From Sarcophilus harrisii (Eukaryota; Chordata; Mammalia; Dasyuromorphia; Dasyuridae): a stretch of DNA of 64,000 nucleotides. The notes beneath the pieces are model-generated. The model searched no databases and had not been told where the DNA came from. It saw nothing but the letters and a program-made list of their open reading frames with translations. Below, one piece after another: positions 1 through 11,075 of the stretch (within the stretch, counting starts at the first letter, position 1; each line of letters opens with the position of its first letter). The stretch lies in assembly GCF_902635505.1 (NCBI RefSeq), contig NC_045429.1, positions 427,703,669 to 427,767,668 on the forward strand. Direction: 5' to 3'. A program made the translations under genes and the position numbers.

Positions 1-530
1 GTCTGGATCCCTGTCTTCTAGAGGAACTAGAACCTGAGTGTGTAGGTGAAGACTGTCTATGACCAGAGACTGAGTCTGTGGAGTGGTTTCTTGTTTGTCC
101 TTCACTGTCACTTGCCTGGCTAGAAGTGGACCCTTGTCTTCCTCTTGTATTAGAGCCATGATGTCCCTGACTAGATGAGGATTGATGATGACCAGATCCT
201 GAATGCCTATGTCTGTCTCCTGACTGCCCTTCAGTATGATTGGATGAACCATGTCTAGATCCCTGTCTTCTAGAGGAACTAGAACCTGAGGTGTGTAGGT
301 GAAGACTGTCTATGACCAGAGACTGAGTCTGTGGAGTGGTTTCTTGTTTGTCCTTCACTGTCACTTGCCTGGCTAGAAGTGGACCCTTGTCTTCCTCTTG
401 TATTAGAGCCATGATGTCCCTGACTAGATGAGGATTGTTGATGACCAGATCCTGAGTGCCTATGTCTGTCTCCTGATTGCCCTTCACTTTTTTTGAGTCT
501 AGAATGGGACCCTGAGTGGGTAGATGAAGA
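1..530 (-). repeat. Tandem filaggrin-like repeats inside exon 3 of the left gene
   Basis: Two nearly identical copies sit 252 bp (84 codons) apart once the extra base is discounted; the same phrase (gactgtctat on the plus strand) is at 51, 304 and, in a more diverged copy, 529. The translated unit is rich in Ser, Gly, His, Gln and Arg and carries SGHRQSS, SGSGHQ and ASDSEGQ. No aromatic residues are seen in it. The array continues beyond the window. Confidence 0.8.
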
Positions 531-1763
531 CTGTCTATGACCAGAGACTGAATCTCTAAATTGGTCTCTTGACTGTTCTTCACTATCACTTGCCTGACTA
601 TCACTTGTTTCTCTTCTTGCTGTTGATCCATGTCTTCCATGAATGGATGAGGGCTGTTGCTGCTTAGATGATAGATGTCTAGGGCTGTCTGTCACTTGTT
701 TTTCACTGTTCCTTGAATGTCTGTGCTTGTCATCTGACTTTCCATCCTTGTTGGATCTTGATTGTTCATGACTTTGTTCTTGTCTTTGTTGCCTGCTTTT
801 TGTTAACTCTATGGAAATGTTATCTTGCTTTTGAGACTCGCTCCCTGAACAATTCTCAATTATTCTCTTATCTTGTTTCTTTGATCTTTCTCTCTTACTG
901 CTTTTTGCATTCTTTTGTGTTGATTGATTCTCTTTCTTTGTTTTTTGATTCTCTTCCTCCCTATATTGATCATCTGAACTAGACCCTTTTCTTCCCCATC
1001 TAGATGGCTGTTTATGTGCATTAGATCTATGATGGTCAAAACTAGAGGACTTTTCTGAGCTTGAATCAGAACTTGACTTGTCCTTTCTTGAACTGAGCCC
1101 ATTTCTCTCTTTCTGAATCATCTTTGAGTTATGGTGTTTTTCCCTAGAGCCCTCCCTGTGTCCTGAATTTGATGAGCTATTTCTCCTTCTCTTCCGAGGA
1201 GAGCTAGACCGAGACTGGTGCCTATGTTTTCCTTTCTTCTGTAAATTCGTGGAAGTGTACCATTGTTCTTGTTCTACTTCTGGATTTGACTGATCACCAC
1301 TAGAACCTTCTTCTTCTTCATCTGTCACATTCTGTTCTTCTTGGTTTGGATCTTTTTGCTTTGACCCCGATGCTTCACAATACTTTTTGCTGAGAGACTT
1401 ATTGAGAGATAGAGCCAGATTGACTAACATTAGAAGAAACTCAGCAAAATCCACTTGATTGTCATGGTCTTGGTCCAATATATGCATGATAGCGTTCACA
1501 ATTTGAGGATTACTTGGATTCTGTCTCAAAGAAAATAATATGGGAAAAAGAAATCAATCCATCATATATTATGCAAATGTGGGTACTTAGCACACCTAGG
1601 TTGGATCCAACTGGCCATGTTTCTGGGTTGACTTACACTAATATTATGCGACTGATGTCTATAGAGACCAGGAAGAAAAACAAGATGGGTCACAAAGAAT
1701 AGCAAAACACAGAAAGGTTACCTCAAGATAAAGATGAGGGACTGAGATGATTGTGAATGTAAG

Positions 1764-1804
<41 letters not shown>

Positions 1805-3153
1805 TTATATTCATTAAAATTACTTATTAAATAGACTAAATTATAATTGGGTATCTTGGATTTGACCAACTTAGCTCCTTCTTGTAATTGAATAAAACTT
1901 TGCATGGTACTTTGGACTTCTTCCTGTACCTAATGATTTCTCTTTCTAGGAGATACCTCTGCTTTATGAAGAGGTAGCTCATTGGTATAATGTTCAAATT
2001 ACTTAATGTTAGAGGGAACCTGGTAAACAGTGGTTGTCTTTGCCTGGGCTGGGGATAAGAGTTTTAAATTATGTAATGAAGGAGAGCAGAAAGAATATTT
2101 TGTAGTTATTGAGTCAGTCAGTTGTATCCAACCTTTTATTACCCCATAGGGCTTTCTTGGCAAAGATACTAGAGTGGTTTGCCTTTTCTAGTTGTCCCTA
2201 TTTTATAGTTGAGGAAATGAGAAAAAGAGAGGTTAAGTAACTTGCTCAGCTTCACAAAACTAGTAAGTATCTGAAGTCAAATTTGAACTCAGATCTTCCT
2301 AATTCAGGATTAGCATTCTATACACTTCACCTAGCTGTCACAGAAAGAATATTAGGAGCTACTGAAAATAAATTTTACCCACTTCCCTTTTTCTCCTCCA
2401 GCATCAACACTCCTTAATACAATAAGAAATTCCTTGATTCATTTCACCAGAACTTGATCCAGTTCTATTAATTCAGTTACACAAATATTTGTTTATCCTT
2501 TACTCCTTCCATGTAGAATTCCAGGGAAATCTATATAGAGGACTCACAAATACATCATTAGATATATGGATTTTTTGTTTCTTGCTTTTCAGATCTGAAG
2601 GTTGCATATCAAAACATTTTCACCTTTAATTCTTAAAGCAACTCTCTAAAGATGCTAATCTGCAAAGAAGATGCAGACCTGCATTAGCAGAGAGTCTTTT
2701 TTCACTAGGAATTCTCCAAATCATTGGCAGCAAATTCTCAAATAGAAATCAGTCCTTGCGATTTGCATACTGACTTAGAAAAAAGACAATAACATTTTCC
2801 AAGCTGTTTTTATTTATTTTGTTAAATATCTCCCAATGATATTTTAATTTGGTTCTAGAAACACTGGAAAGTTTTGTCTTTTGCCTGTGGTTCTTGAGTT
2901 TCACACCTCTACTCTATACCAGTGAAATCACAATCCCTTCCAAAACGCCAAAAAAGAGAAATTAAAACCCTGCAAAATATGACTATGTAGACTTTTGATG
3001 GCATGTATTCCTTACCTTCAGAACTGAATTAAACTCATTTTCTAAAAGTTTCTTCAGTTCATTTTTGCTTAGTTTTTCACATTCCCCTTCCTCTTTGGCA
3101 TAATGGTAGAAAATGTCGATGGCTTGGACAATACATTGCATGAGACCAGACAT
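1..3153 (-). CDS. Filaggrin-family S100 fused-type protein, 5' part (3' end outside window)
   Basis: The start codon is at 3153-3151. Coding exon 2 is 3153-3016 (46 codons, beginning MSGLMQC and ending at VLK before a GTAAGG donor). Coding exon 3 starts at 1520 after a CAG acceptor and runs off the left edge. Residues 1-46 hold the degenerate first S100 EF-hand. Residues 62-73 (DQDHDNQVDFAE) are a canonical calcium loop. Then come an acidic linker (about 110-125), a basic block with RKRRR at 155-159, a long Ser/Lys/Arg/Gln region, and filaggrin-like repeats with the ASDSEGQ motif. The exon layout (non-coding exon 1, start in exon 2, giant exon 3) is that of the filaggrin/hornerin/repetin family of keratohyalin proteins. 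The NK.LSK.YC.ASGSK stretch after the EF-hand recalls filaggrin-2 and hornerin, while the repeats recall filaggrin, so orthology is left open. One extra base at about 288-291 shifts the frame and ends the open frame at 279. The shifted-back frame is open from there to position 1, so the break is a real null allele or an assembly error. Confidence 0.9.
1764..1802. repeat. (TA)n microsatellite
   Basis: Uninterrupted alternating TA run inside intron 2. Confidence 0.9.
2105..2342 (-). mobile_element. MAR1-type CORE-SINE
   Basis: Read on the minus strand it starts with a diverged SINE head (tgacagctaggtga). It then carries the CORE-like words for a hanging tail (cttacta, caagtta) and the phrase ggcaaaccactctag near its end, a MAR1-like 3' region. 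It is old, with many differences from the head seen at 34078 and 37627. Confidence 0.65.
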
Positions 3154-3176
3154 CTTTTATGCAAATTTATGTGAAC
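3016..3176 (-). other. Exon 2 of the left filaggrin-family gene
   Basis: The acceptor is a pyrimidine-rich run ending TTCAG just above 3176. A 23-nt 5' untranslated stretch precedes the ATG at 3153. The exon ends at 3016 with CTGAAG before the GTAAGG donor. It encodes the first half of the S100 domain. Confidence 0.88.
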
Positions 3177-3249
3177 CTGAATAGAAAAAAGACATTTCTG
3201 TCATTTCTTTCATTTCATGATCTTATTTTTATGATAGAATGTTGAATAT

Positions 3250-3500
3250 CAGAATTGGATTTCAGTGACCATCTGGGACAACTTATAACTGAAAGAGAAT
3301 TTGTTCTACAGTATACCTCGTAGGTGGCCATCTAACCTTTCTTTAATGATCTTCAATAAGAGAAATCCTGTTACTTTTTGAGGAAGGTTCTTCCACTTTG
3401 GATTTCCCTAATTGTTAGAAAGTTTATCTTCTCATCAAGTATAAATTTGCCTCTTCAATTTCTACCCATTTCTTCATGTTCTATTTTTGAAATAAAAGTT
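3250..3500 (-). mobile_element. Old CR1/L3-like LINE 3' piece
   Basis: The plus strand reads ctaattgttagaaagttt followed by words for 'aaatttgcctcttcaatttc' and 'tacccatttcttcatgttc'. These match the reverse of the CR1/L3 3' region that also appears at 33.0 kb and 38.0 kb. Heavily diverged, so old. Confidence 0.5.
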
Positions 3501-4314
3501 AAGCTTGATTCTTTTAAAAAAATATTTATAGCCCTTTTTTAATATCTGAAAATAGCCAATGGTTAATCCACCCCTATCCCACAGTCTTCTCTTTTTCTTA
3601 AACTAAGTATCCTTAGCAACTTTAACTCTTCCTCATTTGCTAGTAACCAGAAGCTCTTCACCATCAGTAATCCTCATCAATCAAAGGAATGATGAAAATA
3701 TTTTTCATTTTTTGTTTCTTCTCTCATATAGTTAGGAAGACAGAAGGAATTACTCACTCACCTAAACACTGCAAAATTAAACTCCTTTTTTCAAGATAGA
3801 GCAGGAAGCTACTGAAAATAAAAGGGAAAACTGTTTCTTAATCCCTAATCCAGGTTGAATCTAGAGCCAATAATTTTAATTTTGGGGCTTCTTAATAGTG
3901 GCTTCAATACACAAAGTACTAAAGAATCCCAGTCTCATCTAGAGGCCCTAGACCACTGAGTACCACCTAGATCTTGCAGGGTAGTTAAATATGAAAACAG
4001 CTCATTAAGAGGAATTTATCTAGAAAGCATGGGAATAGATCAGACCTCAGATTCTACCTCATTCCTATGCTTAATGAAAAAAGCTCTCTTTTCAACCAAT
4101 CATCAAGAACAAGCTCTGGAGTTTTCTTGGACATTTGGCAAAAAGAAATGAAAGCAGAATGGTACCAGTTAAAGGAAGCTGAGTTAATAAGAAATATCTG
4201 CATTTAAATCAATATTGAAGCTGATGACTGAGACTGTCTCACTTAAATCCAATTCATGTCCGAGTCAAGATATCCTTCTCATGATTTCATTGGTCATCTT
4301 TAATAATGAATGAC

Positions 4315-4440
4315 AAATAGTAACAAAAACATCTATTAAATGCTCACTGCATACTAGGCACTGTGTTAATCACAGAGGATGCAAAAAAGAAGCAAAAGAC
4401 AATCCGTGCCCTCAAGAAACTTACAGTCCAACAGATGAGA
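4315..4440 (+). mobile_element. Old SINE/LINE tail-like repeat
   Basis: It carries the phrases tactaggcactgtgttaa and ctcaagaaacttacagtc, typical of old mammal-wide repeats of the MIR/L2/L3 group. The exact family is not settled. Confidence 0.4.
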
Positions 4441-4689
4441 CTAAAAGAATGGACATGGTAGAAAAATAGTAGACTAATAGTAGACTATTATCATTTCCTC
4501 CTTACCTCCCAAACTTATTTGAACTAAATGGTCAAGCAATGCAGAGCACTTGGAAGTCATGGGGGAACCAAACCTCCATTTTCATTATTCCTCAAGATAG
4601 AGACAAACTTTCATCAGTATCAAGTGCCCTTAAAAGTACACGAACAACAAAGCTTCTAAGAGTTTCTTGTACTTAAGAACAGTATAATA

Positions 4690-4815
4690 TAGATTGTAGC
4701 ATGTCAAAACAATAAGGGACCTTAGAGGTGATTTAATTTAATACTCTTCTTTTTATAAATGAGGAAACTGAGGCTCAGAGGGCTTAGTAATTTACCAAAT
4801 GTTACTGAGCCAAGA
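4690..4815 (-). mobile_element. MIR/CORE-SINE-like fragment
   Basis: The phrase aatgaggaaactgaggctca is the reverse of the MIR/CORE region. It sits in intron 1, is short and is diverged. Confidence 0.5.
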
Positions 4816-4952
4816 AAAGATAGAGCTGAGATCAAAACCTATGTTTTTTATATGAATTATCTCTTTTCTGGGCCTTGCTGACTTCTAGATTTACTCCTAT
4901 AGTACCCATTAAAGTCTGTAACTTTAAAGCTAGAATAGTTCCACCAACTTAC

Positions 4953-5003
4953 CTAATTCACTGAAGAAACAAGGAGGATATGAAGTGAAGCAGCCTTCAG
5001 GGT
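4953..5003 (-). other. Non-coding exon 1 of the left filaggrin-family gene
   Basis: The 3' edge is set by a clean GTAAGT donor at 4952-4947. The 5' edge is estimated about 30 bases below the TATA box, giving an exon of roughly 50 nt with no ATG needed. A short untranslated first exon is the family norm. The 5' end is approximate. Confidence 0.7.
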
Positions 5004-5025
5004 ACCATTTGTCTGGGATGCTGGG

Positions 5026-5034
5026 CTTTTTATA
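5026..5034 (-). promoter_or_regulatory. TATA box of the left filaggrin-family gene
   Basis: The minus strand reads TATAAAAAG, about 30 bases above the inferred start of exon 1. Its place directly upstream of a well-formed exon 1 donor makes it a convincing core promoter. Confidence 0.75.
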
Positions 5035-5580
5035 CTAGGTTAATTGTCCACTTTAGAAAGGTGACACCTTTTGTGTGGTATGCCCTGATTCATTTATGGC
5101 GAAACCCAACTCCACCTCTGTCTCCAGGGATATTGTTTACCCAATTGATTTGTGATCATCTTGACAGCTTCCAGATTTGGGCTGGTATCAACCCCACCTA
5201 TCAGTGTACTATGGAGGGACCTCTTTGGTCATCATAACTTCCTTGAGGTAGCCACAATATTGGGCTGGATCTTACCAACCCTCTAATTCAAACTTCTTAT
5301 TCTACAAATAAGTAAATTCAGACAATGTCTTGTATTGCTTTATTTTTACAGCACATTGATTTATAATATTGACCTATAGATTTTTTTCTTTTCTTTTCAT
5401 AGATCAGTTTGGAGGTCAGGATTACTCTGTGTATATATATATATGTATATTTATATACATATATAAAATTGATTTATGCAATAAAGGGAGTATTTTTTTT
5501 GGACTTTCTGGTTCTAGTTAGTTTTTGCATTACAGCTCAATAATGACCTATTTAATGTCTCTCTTGAAATTTGTTCATTT
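5035..5580. other. Upstream flank of the left gene
   Basis: Presumed proximal promoter and AT-rich flank with a short TA-rich stretch near 5434. I see no gene and no binding site that I can name with confidence. Confidence 0.4.
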
Positions 5581-5581
5581 T

Positions 5582-5862
5582 GATAATGTATTCCTTCCCC
5601 CTTCTTTGCTTTTCCTCCTTTCCTTCCTCCTTTCTTCCCTCCCTCCCTTCCTCCTTCCTTCCTCCCTTCCTTCCTTCCTTCCTTCCTTCCTTCCTTCCTT
5701 CCTTCCTTCCTTCCTTCCTGTCTTCTTCCTTCCCTCTCTTCCATTTTCCTTCCCTTTCTTCTTCTCTTCCTCCCCTGTCTTCCTGTTTCCTTCTTCTCCC
5801 TTCCCACTTCCCTCATCTCCCTCCCTCTTTCCCTCCCTTCTTCTGATCTTCTTTCCCTCCTT
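5582..5862. repeat. Polypyrimidine (CCTT)n tract
   Basis: A run of CCTT units, purest at about 5656-5718, with degenerate C/T flanks. Open frames here on both strands are repeat artefacts. Confidence 0.9.
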
Positions 5863-7185
5863 TACCTCGAAAATTTTGACCTTGTTTGTAGATCTTTTAT
5901 TTCTCTACGGTTACATTTAAGGCTTTTAAAAGATATTTCTTGGGAATGTGTATGAGAGTCATATCTAAGACTTGGAACCAAGAGAAGCAAATTTACTGAA
6001 GAGGTACCTCTGAGGGGAAGACATTTTTTAGACTGCCCCAAGAAAGAATGCTCCAGAGACTGGATACCCAAATGGGACATCTGATTTCCTAGATGAAATT
6101 TTCTGATTAAATGGACTTTGGCAGTGGGTTACTAAAATGCAAAAAGACTTGATGTTAGCTACTAGTCATTATTGTATTAAGATGATCTTTATTTCACTGC
6201 ATATTGTATTCTATATACTGAATTATCTCAGTAATCTTGATATCAAGTAACCCCACCCCCAAAATTAATGCATAATTTTAGATTTTTTTTTTACTATAGC
6301 TTTGTACTGTGATTGGACAATTCTGTTATTCTGGTATTAGCTTGTCAGGAAAAAAATTGTTACAATTCTCCCATTGACAAAAAAATAATAAAAAAACCCA
6401 AATGATTCTGATTCCATTTTGAAATTGAAACCATTCTGTATTACCCCCCAATATGTTGTAAAACTTCCCTAGTCATGTTTGTCTCTGAACTTAGAGCTGA
6501 CCTGTAATGAGTTAAGCTCAGAAATTCAGTTCTCCCACTACTCACCAAATGCCATTGATTCTTTCTTTGTCACCCTAGGGGCAGGATGGAAAAAAAAAAT
6601 TATGATAACTCTGATAATTTTCTTATTGGTCATATTGTTTTCCTTCTTGTACTTAAATTGCTGTTGTAGATTTTGCCTCCAGTGTAACTCACTGATAGGC
6701 TACTTTGCTTTTTCCATGTTAACTAAGCCACTGATGTATCATCTAGGGAACTATGTGGAAGATAGTATTGGAAATATTATATGAAGAAGTCACAAGGGTT
6801 GGAGTGTATGGGAACAAGAATAGGTCATGACCTATGACACCACAGAAAACTGTAAACTATGTTGAGTAGAAGAGATCTGTCCCCTTATATTTAGTATAAT
6901 TGGTAAGATAGTCTTCCCCTTTACAGTACCTTTTCCTCTAGAATGAAAACCCTGTGTCCTTTCACTTTCCCCATTTCAGTCCCTCCATATTATTGCCTCT
7001 TTCTAGTCTTTCAATATTGCCTTTTCTTGTTGGGTGACTAAAGAAATTAGAATTTTTATTTACTGTTAATGTGTGGCTGCTTTTTCCTGCCTGTCATTGT
7101 CCCTATCTGAAGCTTCACAAATTTTCATTATGCTGTCACTTCTCCTCAAAAAAGATATTGATTCACTATAAATAGAGATAGGATT
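5863..7185. other. Intergenic stretch, one possible fossil env-like tail
   Basis: No gene is supported. A 101-codon open frame at 6479-6784 (plus) has a Trp-Lys step, a hydrophobic run and a Cys-rich cytoplasmic-looking end, reminiscent of a retroviral envelope tail. No flanking LTRs were recognised, so it is only a weak candidate fossil. Confidence 0.3.
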
Positions 7186-7189
7186 TATT

Positions 7190-8450
7190 GCATCCATCAA
7201 CTGATCAATCAGTAAGCATTTATTAAATGTCTATGTACCAGGCATTATGTACTAGGTACAAGTGATAAAAAATAAAGAATAAAATAATCTCTACTTTCAA
7301 GGGGTTTAAGTTATAACAGTACAGACAACAAAGATATATATGTATACATACATATATATAGGTATATACATGTATATGTGAACAAAAATAAAGAAAATAA
7401 ACACAAATAAGTATAATGTAGTCAAGTCCAAAGTAGTTAGAGAAGGAAGGTATTAGCAATTGAGATTAGGAATCTTAATGCAGAAGATGCTACCTGAAGT
7501 CATCCTGAAGGAAGAAAAGGATTCTATGAGGCAGAAGTACATAGGAAGTACATGCTTGATGAAGGTTAATGCAGAAGCAGAGAGACAAGAGGAGTGTTGG
7601 CCATGAGGAAGAGTGAGAAAGCCAGTTTGCCTAGATTACAGAGGGAGGAGAAATAATGTATAATGATGTCTTAAAATTAATTTGGAACCATGTTGTAAAG
7701 GTCTTTAAAAGGTAAACAGAAGATTTCATATTTGATGGTAGAGGGAATAGGAGGTGACTGGAGTTGACTGAGTAGTTAGGTCTGTGTTTAAGAAAATCAC
7801 TTTGATGTCAGAGTGAGGGATCAAATTGAATTAGTGGACTGTATTTAGAATGGAGTTGAGGTAGGGAGATTAATTGCAATCATGTAGTTCAGAGTTAATA
7901 AAATCCTGAAGTAAGATGGTAGCTGTGTAAGTAGAGAGAAGACATTGGATGCAAGGAATGTTCTGGAAGTAAAAAATTGCTTTGGAAGCTCATTTGTTAC
8001 AAGGGATAAAACATTGAAGGTAACTCTAATGAGAAATCTGGAAGCCTGATAATGCCCTCCATGGAAATGGGGAAGTCTGGAAGAGAAGTGAGTGTACTGT
8101 ATAAGATAATACATTCTATTTTGGACATATTGAGTTTGAGATGCCTCTGTGATATTCCAGTTTGCAAAGCCCAATAAGTGATAAGAAATTGAAACTCAAA
8201 GAAGAGACTAAGACTGGATATATAGATCTGTGAGTCATTTTCATAGAGATTATAATTAAGCCCTTGGGAGGTCATAAAGTCACTGAATGGAAGTTTGTAG
8301 AGAGAGAAGAAAAATAGGGCCATTGTGGAACCTTGGGGAAGATCCACAGTTAGGACACAATATGGCTGATGAAGCAGCAAAGGATATTGAGAATGAGACA
8401 TTAGGTAGGAAGAGAGCTCAGGGAGTGTAGTATTATGAAAAGCTATAAAA
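7190..8450 (+). mobile_element. Old mammal-wide interspersed repeat, family not named
   Basis: It opens with a MIR/L2-like tail phrase (agcatttattaaatgtctat). It continues with words I associate with a long old repeat found across mammals: a hanging 'gtaaaggtctttaaaaggt', 'aagaaaatcactttgatg', 'attgagtttgagatgcct', 'ccttggggaagatccaca'. Similar pieces lie at 9745-9960 and 41740-41950. Long antisense open frames here have no protein support. Confidence 0.45.
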
Positions 8451-9245
8451 AATAAGTATCTGTCTGCAGGAACAGATGTAGCAAGGAGGACGGAAGAAAG
8501 GATAAGGTGCTAAATGAACACACTAAGTATTTAAATTTTCCGGTGTTATTTCATGAATGTTTTTAACTTGTTCAATGTTTTGGTTTTACCTTGTGGATTC
8601 AATTCTAGTTACTCTTGTATTATATAATTTTACTTCTGATAACCTTTCCTGAAGCTCTTCTCTAGACTATCCTATGTAATTAGACTGATGGTCCACTGAG
8701 TTAGTCTTTTAAAATATGGATACACCCTTATACATGTATTATGTGCATATACATAGATATATAATTTATTTTAAATTTATAAAATTGAAATTTATTAAAT
8801 AAATGCACACACACGCATGCATGCACATACAGAAACACACTGTAACTGAACATGGATCCAAAACTTAAAGGAAGAAAAAACTAGTTTGGATTGATTTTAA
8901 GAAATTCTCTTTTTATAAGGCTTTTGGGTTGAGAATTGTGAAGAAAATGTAGTAATTGCTTCATAAAAACTTTTTTATTTATTTACCTTTCAGTTTTGCT
9001 CATTATTCATCTTCCTTACACTTGTGATCGTTTTACTTCACCATCTGTTTTCCTTTTTCTCCAAAGATTAGGAGGCCTTCTAGTAGCCTATAGGACCAAA
9101 TGAGCTGTTTAGCTGATAGATCAATGACATTTTAATTCAATGGATTATCTTTAATCTCAAAACTATCTAATTAATCAGACACTATCTATTGAGTTCTTCA
9201 CATACTCAGGAGAAAGAGCAATGATCTATGATTCAGAAAACTGTC
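8451..9245. other. Intergenic AT-rich stretch
   Basis: Only a short CA-rich run near 8803-8840 stands out. I see no gene. Confidence 0.4.
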
Positions 9246-9249
9246 CTGA

Positions 9250-9380
9250 TATGTCACAAATTGCTTCTATGAATTTGTGGTGAGGTGATTTCCCCTCTTT
9301 TTAGGCCTAGTTTCCTTACATTTTAAATTAGAGTTGGAGTAAATGCCCTTAAGGGTCCACTTAGTCCTAAAATTCTATAA
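9250..9380 (+). mobile_element. MIR/CORE-SINE-like fragment
   Basis: The phrases cctagtttccttac and gagttggagtaaatg, followed by 'aaaattctataatt', fit a worn MIR-type SINE. Confidence 0.4.
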
Positions 9381-9527
9381 TTATAGGACCATCAAATAGT
9401 ATTGCTGCCTTCAAGGAATTTGAATTCTAGTTCTAGATAATACATGCCCCTGTGAAAACATAATGAACAAAGAAAGCTAGTATTTAAGAAATAAATTATG
9501 GTGGAGAGATGTGTATGTTTGTATCTG

Positions 9528-9618
9528 GGTATGTATGTGTGTGCATGTGTGTGTGAGGAAGGGAGAGAGAGAGAGAGAGAGAGAGACAGAGGGAGAGAGA
9601 GGGAGAGAGAGAGAGACA

Positions 9619-9654
<36 letters not shown>

Positions 9655-9742
9655 TAGACAGAGAGAGAGAACAGAGAGACAGAGAGAGACAGAGACAGAG
9701 AGAGAAGCAGAAACAGATTTTACACACACACACACACAGAAG
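9528..9742. repeat. Compound (GA)n/(CA)n microsatellite
   Basis: A short GT-rich lead, then GA-rich units with GACA interruptions, then a (CA) run. The three long overlapping open frames here are artefacts. Confidence 0.9.
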
Positions 9743-9744
9743 AA

Positions 9745-9960
9745 TCATTAGAAAAGGCTTCCCAAGGGAGGCAGGAATCAAATTTTGAAGAATTTTGTGG
9801 AGAGAAGGAAAGGCAGTTCAGGTGGGAGGAACCCCAAGAAGGGAACATAAATATAATGCTGAGTGTGCTGTACTTTTGAGAAGGAGGGAGATCTGACTGG
9901 AGTGAAGATTTATGCTAGGCACTTAAAATAAGTAATGCTGGCTAGCTAAGGCAAAGCCAG
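9745..9960 (+). mobile_element. Fragment of the unnamed old repeat
   Basis: The words 'aggcttcccaagggaggcag' and 'ttttgaagaattttgtgg' match the front part of the family seen at 7190-8450 and 41740-41950. Confidence 0.35.
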
Positions 9961-10450
9961 ATTAAGGAGTCTGCCATTATTACATGATATATTGTAAAAA
10001 TACAGTGGTGGTTAAGGAATAAAAATAACACTCCTCTCATAGTGTCTTCCAAAATCTTGGGACTCTTTACTTGATTTTTTTTTCTTTATATGGAGAGAAA
10101 TGAGTATCTGTAGAGAGGAAAATGAGAACTCATTTCCCTCTCCTTCCCTCAAGTTTGTGACTATTCACAAATATTCACAATTCTAGTGTCATGGATGAGA
10201 ATGGCTTATTGATCAAACAGAACAGTAGGGTTTATTTAGTTGGGGAGAGAATAGTTCATGTCCTCTATCACTTCTACTCTTCTGCAAGACAGAATGGTAA
10301 GTAATGACTCAGAGGAAGAGTAGAGTATGTCACAGAGCCCCTGGGGGTCCAGATTTAATAGGTTTTTCAAAAAAAGGGATCTTCCCTTTTTGTTGTAAAT
10401 GAGACAATGGGATTAGGGAACATGGATGAGTAGCAAAAGTGAGGAGGGTA
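9961..10450. other. Intergenic, nothing recognised
   Basis: No gene, RNA or clear repeat seen. Confidence 0.4.
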
Positions 10451-10454
10451 TCCA

Positions 10455-10570
10455 GCAGTCGGCCTGGAGTGAGAAAGATCTTAGTCTTCAGATCTGGATT
10501 CAGATATCTGTTAGCTGTGTGAAACTAAGCAAGTCACTTAACCTCTCTGATTTAGTTTCCTTCTCCCTGC
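10455..10570 (+). mobile_element. MIR/CORE-SINE
   Basis: The CORE-region phrases 'ttagctgtgtgaaac' and 'caagtcacttaacctctctg' are clear. Confidence 0.65.
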
Positions 10571-10624
10571 CTGAGGATGCCTGAAATGCCCCCTGCAATT
10601 TGTGTCTTAAAATTCTTAGCTTCT

Positions 10625-10790
10625 TTATTTTTTCTGTTCTTGGTCCTTTATTCTTGAAGAGGAAGGATGCTATCATGATGGTAATGTCTTCACTTGTGCA
10701 CAAAGTCATCAGTCAGTTTTACTCTGTTGTTCAGAGTCATTTAACACCAGTTGCAAAACATAAGTCAAGATACCTGGTGATGTCTTAGGA
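10625..10790 (+). mobile_element. Possible fragment of the SINE family seen at 25805
   Basis: 'ttcttgaagaggaaggatgc' resembles the head of the element at 25805-26155. The match is weak. Confidence 0.3.
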
Positions 10791-10954
10791 ATCTTCTTTA
10801 AAGATTCAGTTGGAGTGCTGCCTTCTGCATGATTATTTTTTCCAGTTTTCTTACACTTTTTTTTTCTACTCTTTAATCTTCAATCCAGAAAAACTGGTCT
10901 TCTTTCTATTCTACCAACCAGACACTCAAATTCCTGTTCTTCATGCCTGAAAGT

Positions 10955-11075
10955 CTTTCTTTCCTTCCTCATCTCCACATCCTTCAAGATTTTCTTCAAG
11001 GAGCAGCTAAAAATTCCACCTTCTACAGGAAGAGTTATTGGATTCTCTTTTGGTATTTACTATTTATTCTGTATA
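10955..11075 (-). mobile_element. L2-like LINE 3' fragment
   Basis: 'ccttcaagattttcttcaag' and 'ccaccttctacaggaag' are worn versions of a phrase found in reversed L2 3' ends. Confidence 0.4.

Larger units (their letters stand above)
1521..3015 (-). other. Intron 2 of the left filaggrin-family gene
   Basis: Bounded by a GTAAGG donor (3015-3010, minus strand) and a CAG acceptor at 1523-1521. The phase-0 junction (K46 | N47) falls between the two EF-hands, as usual in S100-type genes. It contains a TA microsatellite and a MAR1-type SINE, listed separately; the rest shows nothing I recognise. Confidence 0.8.
3177..4952 (-). other. Intron 1 of the left filaggrin-family gene
   Basis: Runs from a strong GTAAGT donor at 4952-4947 (minus) to the TTCAG acceptor of exon 2. 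It holds an old CR1/L3-like piece and two short SINE/LINE-tail-like pieces. I see no other gene in it. Confidence 0.75.

Noticed and set aside
713-982. An 89-codon plus-strand hydrophobic frame opposite the left gene
   Set aside because: It is antisense to a clear coding exon, with no signal or domain of its own.
5514-5920. Overlapping frames on both strands near 5.7 kb
   Set aside because: Translation of the CCTT microsatellite.
7845-8401. Two antisense frames of 109 and 134 codons
   Set aside because: They lie inside an old interspersed repeat and resemble no protein.
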